This document shows positions 14,601 through 29,600 of a stretch of 64,000 bases of DNA, one piece after another (within the stretch, counting starts at the first letter, position 1; every line of letters starts with the position of its first letter). The notes under the pieces were generated by a model, which saw nothing but the letters and a program-made list of their open reading frames with translations, ran no database searches and was not told the DNA's origin. The stretch covers positions 4,541,501 to 4,605,500 of the forward strand of contig NC_066316.1 in NCBI RefSeq assembly GCF_022539315.1, in the 5' to 3' direction. Source of the DNA: Serinus canaria. Its lineage: Eukaryota; Chordata; Aves; Passeriformes; Fringillidae. Both the position numbers and the translations under genes were made by a program.

Positions 14601-17600
14601 TCAAAAATCACAGTAACTTCCCAGGTTTTGATGAAGAGGTCTGGACTTTATTGTAACATGAAGTAAGAGGTCCCCTCTCTGTTTAGAGGCAGCCAAGGCA
14701 CGTTTTCATGTTTGTCACAAGAACCTTAGAGCTGGCATTGCTGCCAAGTCCAAACAGGGAAATCGTGGTAGCTTTGGCTGCACTTCTTAATTCCTGTGCT
14801 GCAGCTGCTCAGATGGTCTTTAATCCTGAACCAGTGGTGGATAGCACTGATCCAATGGAAGGAGCATTGTAACTAAACAATATTAAATCTTTCAGAAAAT
14901 GATAAGAAAACAATTTTGGAAACATGAAATTATTTTTTGTCTTTAATACAGGAAATGCCATGTGCAGTGCACTTCTGTTTTCTTTGAAGGCTTTAGAAAC
15001 GTTACTGTTGCCAATCTGCCTGCCTCCCATTTTACAGAACATACCCTTCTTGTGTTTTACAGAACATATCCTGCACTTGAGACCCTGACAGAGCCCCATC
15101 AGCTCACAGCCACCCTGAGCTGTGTCATTGGAGTGGCTCGGAGCCTGGTGTCCGGGGGAAAGTGGTTCCCTGAGGGTCCCACACACATGCTACCTCTGCT
15201 GATGAGAGCCTTGCCTGGGGTGGACCCAAATGACTTCAGCAAGTGCATGGTGAGTGTATAAATACTGCCTTTTTTAGAAGATAACCAGCGAACTAATATT
15301 TTATATAGAAATATTTTATATTTCTCTGAAAGCAGGTAACTCCCGTGTCCAGAATTTATCAGCCTTTTTTTTTCCTGCACAATTTTATTCCTAAAAATCT
15401 AATATTACAAGGCTCTTTGGCTCATTTAACAGAGCAAAGTAGTTGTGATAAGCATTGTACTGACTTTTTGGGCTGTTCTGAGCAACAGGATTAAATAGCT
15501 GCTCCACTGCTCCTAGTAAATATTCCTACTCTTATAAGATCAAATGGAAGCCCCTTTTTTTTTTTTAGCAGTAGGTTTTCATTATGTTAAGTTATAAAAG
15601 TCTATGTTTTCAAAAATTCATATTAATTGACTTAAAACAGTGTAAATATTGGGGTTTTGTAGCTTTCCATTTTAGCACAGAATAATGGCTATGTTCCTTA
15701 AAACATTGAGACTGTTTTTACGGTGCTGCTTGTTAAGTTTTATATATGAAATTTGAAATAGCTGTTGAAGCTTTAGGGTGGAAGAATTGAGTCCTGGGTT
15801 TATTTGGTTTTTTTAGTATAGTTTTCTTTAGATGTTAAAGAATGATCTTATACCTTAACTGTAGATTGTAGATACAATAACACTCATTAAAGAGCTGCTT
15901 TTACCTCTCAACAGATTACATTCCAGTTCATTGCAACATTTTCTACTCTGGTGCCTTTAGTAGATTGTTCATCTGTATTGCAAGAAAGAGATGATCTTTC
16001 AGAGGTAAGAGTGCTGGGTTGGTACAAAAACAAAGCTGTAGCTTAGTTTTCAATTTAATTTTTCTATGCAAAGTGTATGCAAAGATCTGAATCCTGTTTG
16101 TTTCTATCAGTAGAGCTGATACCAGTGTGCAAATAGGCTTTAGCAATGGTTCTTAGTCACAGCTTGTTGTAGAGACTGTTAAATTCAGGCAATTTAATGT
16201 TTGTATGTCAAAACTAAATTGCTCATGTCCCTGTGTGGTGTCATGTAACCTGGAGCTTTCCCTGCCTTGAGGAGGATGTTGGACTCTGTAGTTATTTTAA
16301 ATAGTGTATTAAATGGGTTTTTTCCTTCATTTTTCAGGGCTGTTTTCTTCCTAAAGAAACCCCTGCTCCTCTTTAAAGTCCTGTTTCCCTTCCCTGATTG
16401 AGATTCTATTGCTCTCTCTCTGGATATTTGTTAATCTCTTCCAGTCAGGAGGTAGTAACAGCATTAGACAGTGAGTCTTATCCCCTTTATCACCACACCT
16501 GTTTGCTGCTGGGACACTTTGTAGCTCAGAGAGCTGCAGGTTGCCCACATTATTTCATTGCTCCAGAGCTGCAGCACTCAAAAATGAAGAGGAGTTTGTT
16601 CAGTGAATATTAATGTAAATCTCTGCCAGGAGAGCAGGTCTTGCAGCACCCTGGCACTCACTGACCTCCTGCTGCAAAGGAGGATCAGTGGTGAGGCCAA
16701 AGGTTGTATCCATGGAGGCAGACCTGATTTCACTGGAGAGGTTATTTGGATACACATCCAGGCCAGGAAATTGGAACAGGACAGTGTCAGCAACCTGTAG
16801 TAACTGTTTCATGGAGCACTTGAGTCTGTGTGGTGGGAAATGCCCTGGAGATGTTCTCACTTGGACATGGGAAGTAGTTAATATAGGAAATAAACTTTGT
16901 TTACTTAATGAAAGCCAACCTCATATGTTTCCTTTGTGTTGGAAAACTAGGTGGAGAGAGAATTGTGCTCTGCATCTGCTGAATTTGAGGATTTTGTGCT
17001 GCAGTTTATGGATAGGTGAGTGAGCTAAGGAAAGGGGAAAGCTTTGCACGAAGAACTCTTTATAAAACTTTCCAGTTTCACTTACTAACCCTGCACTTAC
17101 TGGGTTTATTTGTGTAGATGTTTTGGACTTATAGAAAGCAGCACATTAGAACAAACCAGAGAGGAGACTGAAACAGAGAAAATGACTCATTTGGAGAGTC
17201 TGGTGGAACTGGGTCTCTCTTCTACTTTCAGTACAATCCTTACCCAGTGCTCAAAGGATATCTTTAAGGTATGTGGAGCATGGGCTTTTCATCTCTTTTA
17301 GGAAACTTAATTCTGGGTTGACAAGAACTGGTGCATTCAAATCCTTCTTTCCTTTGTGAATGCGAACTTCCACATTTAACCAAGGGAAGGGCTGAGGGGG
17401 CAGCTTGAATTTGTGTCAATTTGGTTCATGATTTTATCTGCAAGCCTACAGAGCTCTCCTGCAAACTGGTGATAAACACAAGAAGAAATCATCCCAACAG
17501 TTTATTTTATCCCTGTAACAGTTTAGGTTGTGGATTTTCCTGGCTTGATAATGCTGACCCACCCCTGGTTTCCTTTTCTCTCCCCTTCCCTGCCACTGCT

Positions 17601-20600
17601 CAGCTGGGCCAAAGAGGCTGTTCAAGGAGCTGTGTGGTTAATGGGATCAGAAAAATTACCTGGATTAAAATAACTCAGAGGGAGAGGGTGGAGAATCCAG
17701 GTTATTACATGGACAGCTTCTTTTCCCTTCTTTCCCATATTTCTGTTTAAATAAATATATACTTGGAGATGCCAGGTTTTGTACATTTTGAACATTGGCA
17801 TTTGGGTATGATTTTTGTTTGGAATCTTTTGGTAAATGCAAGTCTTACTTTAATTCTTCATTATCATTAAGTATTTAATTTGTATTTTCCTGTTTGTTCA
17901 TTATTAAAGTATCCATGGCACCTACATTATGTTTAGTTGAGCTTGCCTTACAAGGTGTTGGATGGAAATAATCTGCTTTAAAACGACTTAAATAGTTGCT
18001 ATTTAATTCCCTGTTTATTTGTTAACTGAGGGATGTCTTGGCTTTCCTTCACTGTGACATGTGAAATAAGTTTTCCTGTCATCAGCCTTTGACTTATTCC
18101 TGGAAAACATTTTCTGTGTAGTTTTTCAGAATTACCCTAAACTTATATTAGTCATCAAGAGTTGTCCACCTCCTCTCTTCCCAAAGAGAACATTTCAGGC
18201 TTTCCACAGAGCTGCTTTCTCTGGCTCTCTATTCTGATTTTTTTTCCATGTGAATTGTGGGGTTTTGGTTTAAAAAAAAACCACAGGATTGTGTAGAGAT
18301 AGTGCCTTCTTTGTAACATCAAACATTTTGGGATACCTAATTTGTTTTGGTTTTTTTTTTTTTAAAAAGCAGCCTCCATCTTTTTGTCCTCATTTTTAGG
18401 TTGCCTTGGAGAAGGTTTTTAACTTTGCTGTTTCAAATATATTTGAGACAAGAGTTGCTGGTCGAATGGTTGCCGATATGTGCCGAGCTGCAGTCAAAGT
18501 GAGAGAAAATCCTCTTAACTTCACTCCTTCTTTAAAAAAGAAAATAGCTCATGCTGCTGATATTTCCTGTGTGATATCTGGATTTTTTTCATGTCGATAC
18601 AGGTGGCTCTTAATGTTATGTCTTCTAAAATTGGCTTGTTGCATATAGCGATATTTCAGGAGGTTAATTCACACAGTATTTATCTTGCATTTATGGTAAA
18701 TTTAGGTTTTATTGACTGAGAATCATGAAGTCAGGCTGACTGTAGATTGAATTGGAGTTGGGATGCAATCTAGTCTTAGATGTTTATCAGTTTGTGGGCT
18801 GGGTTGCCTCAGATATTTTGTTTTAAAATGGACTTTTTGTGATGCTGTTTGCAGTGCCGCCCTGAGGAGTCATTGAAGCTTTTTGTACCACATTGCTGCA
18901 ATGTCATAACTCACCTCACAGGCAGTAAGTTTCTAACATTTCCAGTGTTACTGGCTTGCTTTTGGGTTGATTTTTGGTTAAGCATGAAAAGAATATCTGA
19001 AACTTCTGGATGTTCTCCACAAGTTCATTTCAGCAATGGACAAATCCATTATTCTCTCTAAAAAACCCAAAGTGACAATTGTGTAATTTCAAGGCCAAAA
19101 TCTGTCTGACTGCAAGACCACGATTCCTTAGAAATGTGGCAGTTTGAAACGTCTCCAGACATTCCTCAATTTCAGGATGGTACATCAGCTAAAGTGACTT
19201 CCAGCTGGACATGGGTGCAGTGTGAATTGGAGGATTGGGAGTCAGGTTTTGGGATGGAAGCATCTGGATTCTGATGCAGCTTGTTTGGAAAACTTGGCTG
19301 CAGTGTGTGACAGGAGTGCTTATCCCTTCTTCCTCTAGATGATGATGTGTTACATGATGAAGAACTAGATAAGGAACTGCTCTGGAATCTTCAGCTTTTA
19401 TCAGAGGTATTCCCAGAAATGTTCTTTATGTGGTTGTGTGTCACTGCATCCTGCTTAATCCTGCCCCTGAAAGGAGAAAAATACAAACTTCTATTAAAAC
19501 AATATAAATGTTGTGTGAGTGGCACTGGAGAGTTTTTATCTTACTTTGAATGCAGCGTGAGTGGCTGTTGTTTGAAGCAAATAAACACAGTGTTGTATGT
19601 GGGATGAAATTAAAGCAATTATTGAGGGGGAGTGAAAGAACAGGGATCAATGCAGGGAGAAACATAAGAAGCTTTTTGGTAAATAGAAATATTTTAAAGT
19701 TAATTTAAGAAAATACAGAAGTATTGCTAGAAAATTCAGGATGGGGTCACGCAGATGGCATCACTGAAACTTTTCCAGCAGCCGTGGCAGCATCAGTTCA
19801 GTGGGAGCTGGAGAATGGAGCCTGGCCCAGCTGGGCTGAGCAGTGTGACCCTGTCCAGCCCTGCAGGAGCAGACTAATGTTTGCAATGTCTCTCTGTGCC
19901 CCCAGATCACTCGAGTGGATGGCAAGAAGCTGCTACTGTACAGGGAGCAGTTTGGGAAGATACTGCAGCGCACCCTACACTTAACCTGTAAGCAGGGTTA
20001 CATTCTGTCTTGTAACCTACTGCACCATCTTCTTCGTTCTGCTACACTTATCTACCCCACAGAGTACTGCAGTGTGCCAGGTGGCTTTGACAAGCCTCTT
20101 TCTGAATACTTTCCTATCAAGGCAAGGATTTTCATTTATTTAGGATTAGAGGATTTGACTTTTTGTTGGTTTGTTTTATTTTTAAAGCGGTCGTACGCTC
20201 TATGGTTTTATTTGGAGATTTCTGGATGATGGTAGCAGCAATGGGAAGTGATGCTTTGGGCTTTGAAATAGAGAGCAAATGACAATTGATTTAATGTATA
20301 TTGGTAGCAAAAAAATGAATACTGACTGTTGTTTGAGTAGTTCTTTAGTTCTGAGTAGTTTTATAAGACTTACTAGTGGTTTGTGATGTGTGTTTTGTAC
20401 CATGATTGCATGATTACAGTAAGTTAATACACAGCAAGGAGATCTGGTGTTTAACAGGTCAGCAGAATGACAAATAATGATTCTACCATGAGCTTGAGAT
20501 AAAATGAAAGCAGAAGTGGCAATATTGAAAGTTACTGAAACTGTCAGAAGTCATGTGCTGCTCTGCTGTTAAGACTTTGAGGTCAATTTATCAATATTCC

Positions 20601-23600
20601 AGTGTAAAGGCAACAATTTTCAACTGGCCTGTTTCACTATACAGCTGCATTTTTGCTGAAAAGTGTTTTTACATCATTCCCAATTGCAGATAATCTCTTG
20701 TTACTGAAAACTAGTCCAGTTTTGTTACTGATGGGGATATCCATTTGGGCCAGTTAATCATTTAAAAACAAGCAAAAATGCCCTAAATGCCAAGCACCAA
20801 AAACCCCCAACAAAAGAAACAAATCAACAAACCCCCCAAAAAACTGACAATCATACAATCATTTTAAATTTTTCCTCTGAAACTGAAAAAGTTGACAATG
20901 ACTTTGCTGTTCTCTATGGGAGTATGAAAAGTCTGAGTTGTACTTAAGAATGTGTCTGAATTTATATCCAGTCCAAGGAATAATTAAGTTATATTTCAAT
21001 TACACCAGCGCAGTCCTTCTCCTTTTAGTGCTTTCAGATATGTGTTATTTTCTAGGTATGTGTAGACATACATAGGATTGGGATTTCTGTTTGATTTTAT
21101 GGTAATGGTGATTTTCCTAGACTTGTCAGGATAACTACTTTACTTTATAGCAGTAGCTAGTCCCCATGTGTTTGGGGTTTTTTAATAATATTAAATGCTG
21201 GTTTTTTAAAAAAACACAATTCCAGTAGCTTGATTAATGAGCAGGATCTTTATTTGCTGCAGGACTGGGGTAAGCCAGGTGACCTGTGGAACTTGGACAT
21301 CCAGTGGCACGTTCCTTCATCTGAGGAAATAAGCTTTGCTTTCTATTTGCTGGATACATTCCTGCAGCCTGAACTCACCAGGCTGGAGCTCTATGCACTT
21401 GGAGAGCTGGAAATGTCCAGGTAGGATGGAGAAAGGTGCATGAATCCATTCCTGGTAGTTCTTGCCACTAACAGGCAGTACAAAAATTGAGAGGAAAATG
21501 CTATAATGTTGCACTTTGATTTTTGTTTTAAGATTTCCAAAGCTCCTACTTCAGCTGAGATAGCATCAAGATTTCCTTTAAGAAACACAGGAAAGAAGTT
21601 GTTCACATTTTGCTTTTTAATTTATCTTCGGACTGTAAAATATTCACCCTTAAAATATTCCCTCATCCTCCCCATGAACTGAAGGAATTGTCCTGGCCTT
21701 AGGGTAAGGAGTTATTTCATAGGTTTTAGCTGAGATTCAGATAAAATTCTTCAAAGCAGTTTTCACATTAGTTTCTCTTACCTGCACAGTTTTGAAATAT
21801 AAAATCTCCCATGTTTTCCAGAAAATGAAGTTAAATTATTGGGATTTGTAAACAAATTAGGCTGTCTCAAAAAAGCCCAGCTTGATTTCTGCAGTGCTTT
21901 CTCCTCTGTTTAGAACTGATGCAACTAAAGAAAAACCTTCCATAAAACTTCACAAAAAATATGTGGTTTGTCATTTGTGTATTTTCAAGCAATTCACAGA
22001 TAAGTAACCAGGTTTTCCTCTTTGTTTAAGAGATGATGTGCAGCAGTGTCTTGCCATTGTGCACAACTGCCTGATTGGCTCTGGGAACATTCTGCCTCCT
22101 CTCAAAGGAGAAAAGGTGGCTCATCTGTAAGTAACATTTATTTTGCATCCCAAACATTCTCAGTGATTATGTTCCAACATGCTGGAACTCCTTTTAGTTA
22201 CTGCTGTTGTCCCACAGCTGCTGCTAGAAGCTTGCTTTTGGGGAACACTCATAGTAAATACCAAGATACAGAAAATTCACTTGTCAGGAAAGGACTCCCA
22301 ACTGTCCTGTCCTTCCCTACAGCAGGGAGCCATGTGTGTTTCAGTGAGTGTGTTCACAGGTTTGGCAGAGACCAAATTCCTGCTTTGTTTAATAGAACTG
22401 ATGAGGTTCTGTTAACTGGGAAGTCAAGATTCTGAGTTTGAGGTGTCTTTATGGTGTCCCTGCCTCTGACAAAGTCTTACCCAAAGGGTCAGACCATTAA
22501 ATGTTTAATTTAATTAAATTAATCCATTAAATTAACCATGAAATGGTAATTTATAAATGTGAGCACTAAGACATACTGTTACTAAATCCAGAAGTCAGTG
22601 TGCTACAGCCATGAAATTTAACTTATTTCAATGAATTAAACACTAGTGCAATGCACATACCTCATTATTTGTGTGATGTGTAGTTATACTTAATTCATCT
22701 TCATGCAGGGTCCCAAGTCTGGTGTCTTTGGAAGAGACAAAGCTGTACACTGGTGTTGAATATGGTGAGTAGATCCCTGTCTGTTCAGGTAGGCTCTAAG
22801 TGTTGGTGGGTTTTTTTCTTTTGGTGTGGTTTTTAGGGTTTTTTGTTTTGTTTTTGGGTTGGGTTGTTTTTTGGCTTTTTTTTTGTAAAAACAATGGGTT
22901 CTTTTGGAGACCATAATTTTGATTCTTCTCTTCATAGAAATGGGTTTTTATGACTACCACCAGATTTCTGTGTAGGGGAGCTCTGCATGTTCCTCAGTTC
23001 CCATGGGCTAAATGAACTGCCTGAACTTTAGAAATAAAACTGACTGTCAAGGCAGATAAAGAAGGTTGTGTAGCTATAAAACCCAAGCAGCTGAAGTGAT
23101 AAACTGATGAGAGCCATGTCCTTAGATGTAACAAATGGGTATTTTTATAATACTCATACTGCTAGTTCTGAATAGTCTGCTCTGACTTTCTGCAATAAAG
23201 TGCTTTTTATGCTGCTGTATGAATAACAGAAAGTGTTTTGTTTTCTTTTAGATTTATCCAGGGAGAATTACAGAGAAACAATTGCAAGGGTTACAAGGAA
23301 ATTGCTGCGTAAGTTTGACCATTCCTGTAACTAAAACCAACTCTGTCATACTTCAGTACGATTTTATAAAAGAGGAAATTGTATTTGTTTACTTTGTCTG
23401 TAATTCTGAAAGTTAAACTTTGCGGAAACAAAATCATTGCTAATTTTTAAAGCTCTTTTCCTGTCTGATTATAAATTTAATTTCTCCCAATTGTAGGTTA
23501 CATTCTTGATAATTCAGAAGATGACACCAAGTCATTGTTTCTAATAATAAAGGTATGTTTTACATTTGTAAAACTTAAAGCCAGATGACTTGTTTTGCAA

Positions 23601-26600
23601 AACAATCACTCTTATCCTCTCCTTCTTTCCACAGATTATCAGTGATGTTTTGCAGTTTCAAGGGTCTCACAAGCATGAATTTGATTCACGATGGAAAAGC
23701 TTCAATCTAGTGAAAAAATCAATGGAGAACAGGGTCAGTGCCTTGGCTTTGTGAAGCTTTGATTCCTGATTTGAAGATCTAATACTGAAATCTAACCCAA
23801 AGTATGCCTTTTTTTACAGCTTCAAGGAAAGAAACAACACATCAGAGCCTTGCTGATCGACAGGGTTATGCTGCAGCATGAGGTAATTCTTCCCCTTCAA
23901 TCCCCACTAATTTTCTTGAAAAGCTGCTTTGCATGGTAAGCTAAATGTCATCATAACAATATTCCTGCACTGGTGGTTTTGTATGTGTGAAATGGAAAAA
24001 CAATCTGTCCTTTCTTTGTGCTTCCCTTGAATTCAGCTGAGAACTCTGACGATGGAAGGCTGCGAATACAAAACTTCCCACCAGGAGATGATCAGGGACC
24101 TTCTCTGTTTGTCCACCAGTTCTTATGGGCAGGTGAGGAGCAGCCCCTTTTAAACTGAGTAAACTGAGCCCCTTTTAAATTTATGGAGTATTTTGTTGGT
24201 CTCTTCAAGTGATTCTGCATCCTAAATCTGTTGTTCTGGCTGTTTGCTTTTCAAATGTGCTAAAAACACCTCATTTCTGGCAACACAGAGAATCTTCTGT
24301 AACTTAGTAGTGTTCTCATGTAAATGCCAGAAACAAGAAGTAGGATTTTATAAACAGGGTGGGGTTTTTACAACCTTTCACAGATCATTTTGTTTCTGTG
24401 CACAAATACATGATAAAAACTTCATGCATAAATAACTGAAATGGATGAGGATGTTACTTTACTCTAGTAAATTTTTTGTTTCAGGTCAGAAGTAAAGCTC
24501 AGCAAGCATTCTTCACAGCTCTGGGAACCTACAATTTCTGTTGCAGAGATATCATTCCCTTAGTTCTGGAATTCCTGCGTCCTGACCGGCAAGATGTCAC
24601 TCAGAAGCAATTTAAAGTACTGCCTCATTAACTTGTTTTGTGGCTGTCTTTTGAAAGTGTTTAGATGAGAATTTTTAATGGGGAAAGTGGGATTTGCTTG
24701 TTTATCAGCATGACTGATATTTTCATGGCTAATAGGCATGACCGGTGGAAGGAATTATTTGTATTGTATCTATTTTCAGGAGAAATATGTGTTTAAATAT
24801 GTTCCCTGTGTGCTCAGGTATTACCAAAATGTGAGTTAGCACCTATTTTTAAGTTATGGAATGGAAATTGAGAAGCTGTAGTCAAGGTGAAGCAGTTGTG
24901 AATCATCTCCTCTAACATAATTGAGAAATCAGGCAGCCAATCTGTGGATAAATTAATTGGCAGGGCTTCCAGTCTCATTAAATGAAGAGGACTCTGTCAA
25001 ATTACTGAAGATTTTGCACTGTGAGGCTGAATGTTGATGGACATTTTCATGATTTGGTTCTGCAGCTGAGTTTTTATTCTGTGTGGGTGCGTGTGTGTGT
25101 TGGTATTGTGGATGAGCTGAGCTTTAACCTTCCCAAACCCCATCTCCCATCCCCAGGGTGCCTTATACTGCCTGCTTGGGAATCACAGCGGGGTGTGCTT
25201 GGCCAATCTGCACGACTGGGATTGCATAGCACAGACATGGCCAGCAATTGTCTCTTCTGGGCTTAGTAAAGCCATGTCCTTGGAAAAACCTTCCATAGTC
25301 CGACTCTTTGATGACCTGGCAGAGAAAATCCATCGGCAGTATGAAACCATTGGGCTGGATTTTGCAGTGAGTGATCAGTTCCTTGGTGTTGAGTCTTGTC
25401 TGTATGGACAAGGAAATTCTGTTACTCTGCTGATTCCAAAGCAGAGACATTAAAAACTTGAAACTTACAAGTCCCAAATCTTTGCACTGTCCATCAACAG
25501 GTGCCAGAGAAGTGCATGGAGGTGGCTGTTTTGCTGCAGAAGTCAGGACAGTCAAATTCAGAATTCCCAGCTCTGGGATCAGAGGAAATTCAGTTGGGAA
25601 TTCAGCGACAGAAGGAGAAGAATGCTGAGGCTCTGAGGTGAGTTCAGCTTCCTTGAACTGCACATTAAATGTCATCATTCAAAGTGGCTAAACTGAAAAA
25701 TCCAGAATGTCCAAGGATTGTTGGGCTGCATCTTCTCTCTACACTTCTGTCTCCTCTTTGCCTCTTCCTTTTAACCTTCACACACCTTTTGTTGAGAAAC
25801 CTCTCCTCTATTTTTCAATGGATCTCTCAGTACCATGTGGTTGATAACTCCCTCTCTTTCTCTCAGGAACTATGAAAATTTGGTCAACATGCTGCTGGAC
25901 TGTGTGGAACAGAGAAATCTGTAAGTCCCCCTTTTTTGTGCATGAAAGCATTTTTTTGGGGTGGATTGGAGATGGTTGCATGGATCAATATGCACCCTGG
26001 TCTTGGACTTATTTGGACTGGGAACTTCATTTGTTAATATAAAGCATCATCACATCTTGGAGTTCAGCTTTCTCCTTAATTAGTCTGTCCTGTTACTGAG
26101 GTTTTTAATATTTTTTAATTTAAAAAGCTCTGGTTCTGTCTGTAACACTGACATCAGAATAGATTCTAATTGTTCCCATAGTATTTCTATTAAAAAACTT
26201 GTAAAATAATATCCCTGTAGGTATTTTACACCATGTATTTTATATTTTTCCACCTGTGTGTTCCCACAACACTGGAGGTTTCCCAAAATGAGTTAAGCTC
26301 ATTGATTACAGCAGTGCCATTAATTTATGTATTTCCATAATCCTGACACATGTAATAATTGTCTGAGTTCTGAGTAAAACCAGTACATAACCATTGGTAT
26401 TTACACTCTTATTTTGAATATTTGGGTTTTTTTCAGGCCCTGGAAGTTTGAACACATAAGCATTGGCTTCCTGTCCCTGCTCCTGAGGGATGACAGGATC
26501 CTGCCCCCCCGTGCCATCAAATTCTTCGTGCAGTGTCTCAACCACGACGCGATCGTGGTTCGGAAGGTGAGCCAGGAGAAGGATTTCCTCTGGGTCTGCA

Positions 26601-29600
26601 GCTCTTTGGGCTTTACACCAAGTGCTCGTGGAGTTTTGCTGGGATAAAACACAAAAACTGAAGTGGAACTCCCCACTCCCCCTTCCAGCCATGCACGTGT
26701 ACAAAATTCTCAGTCCAAGAAATGGCAATCTTGGCAGTGCTGTAGCGTGACATGTGGAAATCTGTAAACTGTGAAGATGTGGGATGGGCTGACTTCTTAT
26801 TTATTTCAGAGTTCTTTTGCAGAATTTCTTTTGCAGATGGCTGCTTTTCCCACCTGCAGTTTGTTATTTGAAGGGAGCCATCAATGTATTTTTTTTGTTC
26901 TGTTGCTGCCTCACTGAGGCTCAAAACAAACCTTCTTTCCCCCCAAAAAAATTATTAAAACAATATTAAATTCAAATTAATAAACCAAAATTATTAGTGA
27001 GAGCTTTCTGGCCTGTAAAGTAATTCATATCCTGTATTCCCTGAAATAACCAGGATAATTTCCTTAATATTATCCAAGATTATTTCCTTATTTCCTTCCA
27101 GCATTCTATGGCTTTTTAGGGATAATGAGCCACATCCTTCTGAGGGAAATGTATGGAATGAACACATTAATGCCCATTTTTTACTTTTCTTTAGGTGGCC
27201 ATCTCAGCTGTGGCTGGGATTCTTAAGCAGCTTAAGAGACCACACAAGAAAGTGCCCATCTGCCCTTATGAAATAAGTACGTTTTATTTCATATAAGACA
27301 TATGTTATATTTATCCTCAAATGTTTTTCAAAGCTTTTCTGGTTAAATCAAACAAAGAATCAGGATCTCTTCTTTTCTCCCTGGTTGTTAATCTTCTAAG
27401 CAAATAGATAAATATGATACAGAAGTAGCATAATTGGTAATTTTTCAGTTTGGGGATTTTTTTTGCTTTTGGGAATTATTTCCTCTCTGAAAACCTTGTC
27501 ATTTGTGAGAACAACTTGTATGTCTAGTTTTTAATTTTTATGCATGTTAATTTTGATTTTCCTCTTGGATCAGGTGGGACCCTGAAGCCTTCCAGCATCC
27601 AAGCTGGTGACAGAGCTGACAACCAGTGGCTGCACTACAACAGCCAGAGCCTACCAAAGACCAAGGAAGCCTGGGAATCCTGCTGTTTTGTGGAGAAGAC
27701 ACACTGGGGATATTACACCTGGCCCCAGTGAGTAGCATTAGCACTGAGGTAGAGCTGGGAGAGTCAGCAGGAAAAATTCTGTGGGAAATAAAATCCTGGT
27801 TTATTATGATTTTTAATTTTTCTTATATATATGTATTTAACTTGATTGAACCACAAAAAATTGCAGTTTATTTTGTCCTTTGTGCTCCTTGCTTGTTTTA
27901 CCATTTCTGGGTGGGTTTTGTGTTGGTTGGTTTGGGGCTTTTTGTTTACTATTTCTTTTCTACCCATTTCTCTCTATGGGCTATAGGCACAAATTCCACT
28001 TGGCTGTTAAACTGCTGCTGTTAAAATGAAATATTCATATTGGGAATTAGATATATGTACAGTATTCTATCCCTAATAATTCTGGATTGTTGTATAGAAA
28101 AACCTTTAATAATGAACTTCATTGTGTTGTAAATTTTCTTCTTTAAATTTCAATCTTTTGGAGTTGTGTATAAGTTCTATTTAATATTGAGAACATAGAA
28201 AATGTTACCATGGAAAGCCACAACATGTGCTAGTGTATTTTTATTTTTTATTTTAACTTTTTATTATTTATATTTTGTTTTTAATATTCAGAACTATGAC
28301 AGTTTATGCTCCAGCTGAGCAGCAACCAAAGCTTGGACGAAGGAGAGATGAGCTGACAGAGGTAAAAGTTGCAAGTTTGTGGGGTTTTTTTAATAGTACT
28401 TGTCCTTTCTTCTCTCAATATTGTTGACAGATTACTGTGGAGATCCCCACAAGATGGTTTTAATTGTATTTTTCTAATTCTTACTGTGTCAGCATACCAG
28501 GAGGAGTTGTTATTTTAATGTATTGCTGCTTTTCTCTCAGGGATCACGGAATAATTGTATTAAGGAGCTCTCTCTTGTTCCCTTTCAAATCATGATCAGA
28601 CTTGAGAACAAGATCATTAATGACAGTGGGAAGGACTAATTTTTAGGGGTTGTGGTAATTCCCTATAAAATGAAAGGGAAAATGCATAAGCAAAACATTT
28701 CAGCAAGCCATTTCTTTCCTTGAGAATGCAAATGAAACATGGGACTTGTAAAGACTGAGATATCACTGTGACAGGCAAACACCACAAAGCTAATCCTTTT
28801 TTTTCTTCCTATTACAGGAGGAACAAATTATATATGATCACTTTTCTGATCCTAAGTTTGTTGAGCAGTTAATAAAATTTTTGTCTTTAGAAGACAGAAA
28901 GGGAAAGGACAAATTTAATCCTCGCAGATTTTGCCTCTTCAAGGTAAGGAGAGTTCAATCACTAAATTGCTCTAATTTTGTAGACAATTCCCAGAGCATG
29001 GAAAAGCCAAAGACTTCTGGGCTCATACTGTTGCAAAACATTGATTTTTAAAGCTGCTCTAGGTAATTCTATTAATCCTCTCTTGTGATTAACTACTTAG
29101 GGAAACATATTTAGAGTATTGTAATGGTCTGAAGGACACTGGTGTATAATGCTCTGAAAAAAAGCAAAGTAATTTCACTTTCTGCACATTCAGACTCAAA
29201 TGTTTGATAATTCTATAATGTTCTTGGGAAGACTGTGTTTTAGATAGTTCCTAAAGACCCTTTTCCTTCTTGTTTTCCAGGGCCTTTTCAGAAACTTTGA
29301 TGATGCCTTCTTGCCAGTTCTTCAGCCCCACTTGGAGCAACTGGTCGCAGACTCCCACGAAAGCACCCAGAGATGTCTAGCTGAAATCATAGCTGGCCTC
29401 ATAAGAGGTTCTAAACACTGGACCTTTGAGAAGGTGCTGGAGCAGTGTTTTTGAGTCATTCTTGGTAGTTAAAGAGTAATTTTGAATTATTAACTCAATT
29501 AGAAATTGAGGTCTTGATTCACAAACTCGGAGCACAATTCATTGCTCTGTTTGGTGCCTGTTCTTGCCAGGTGTTAGGAAAATGCTCCAGTATTAAAACC

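Noticed and set aside
20750..20850. A/C-rich tract, and the similar T/G-rich tract at 22800-22885
   Set aside because: Low-complexity intron sequence with no regular unit; not a gene or a defined repeat.
25163..25678. 171-codon minus-strand frame across PSME4 exons
   Set aside because: Antisense shadow spanning two PSME4 coding exons and the intron between them; no family.
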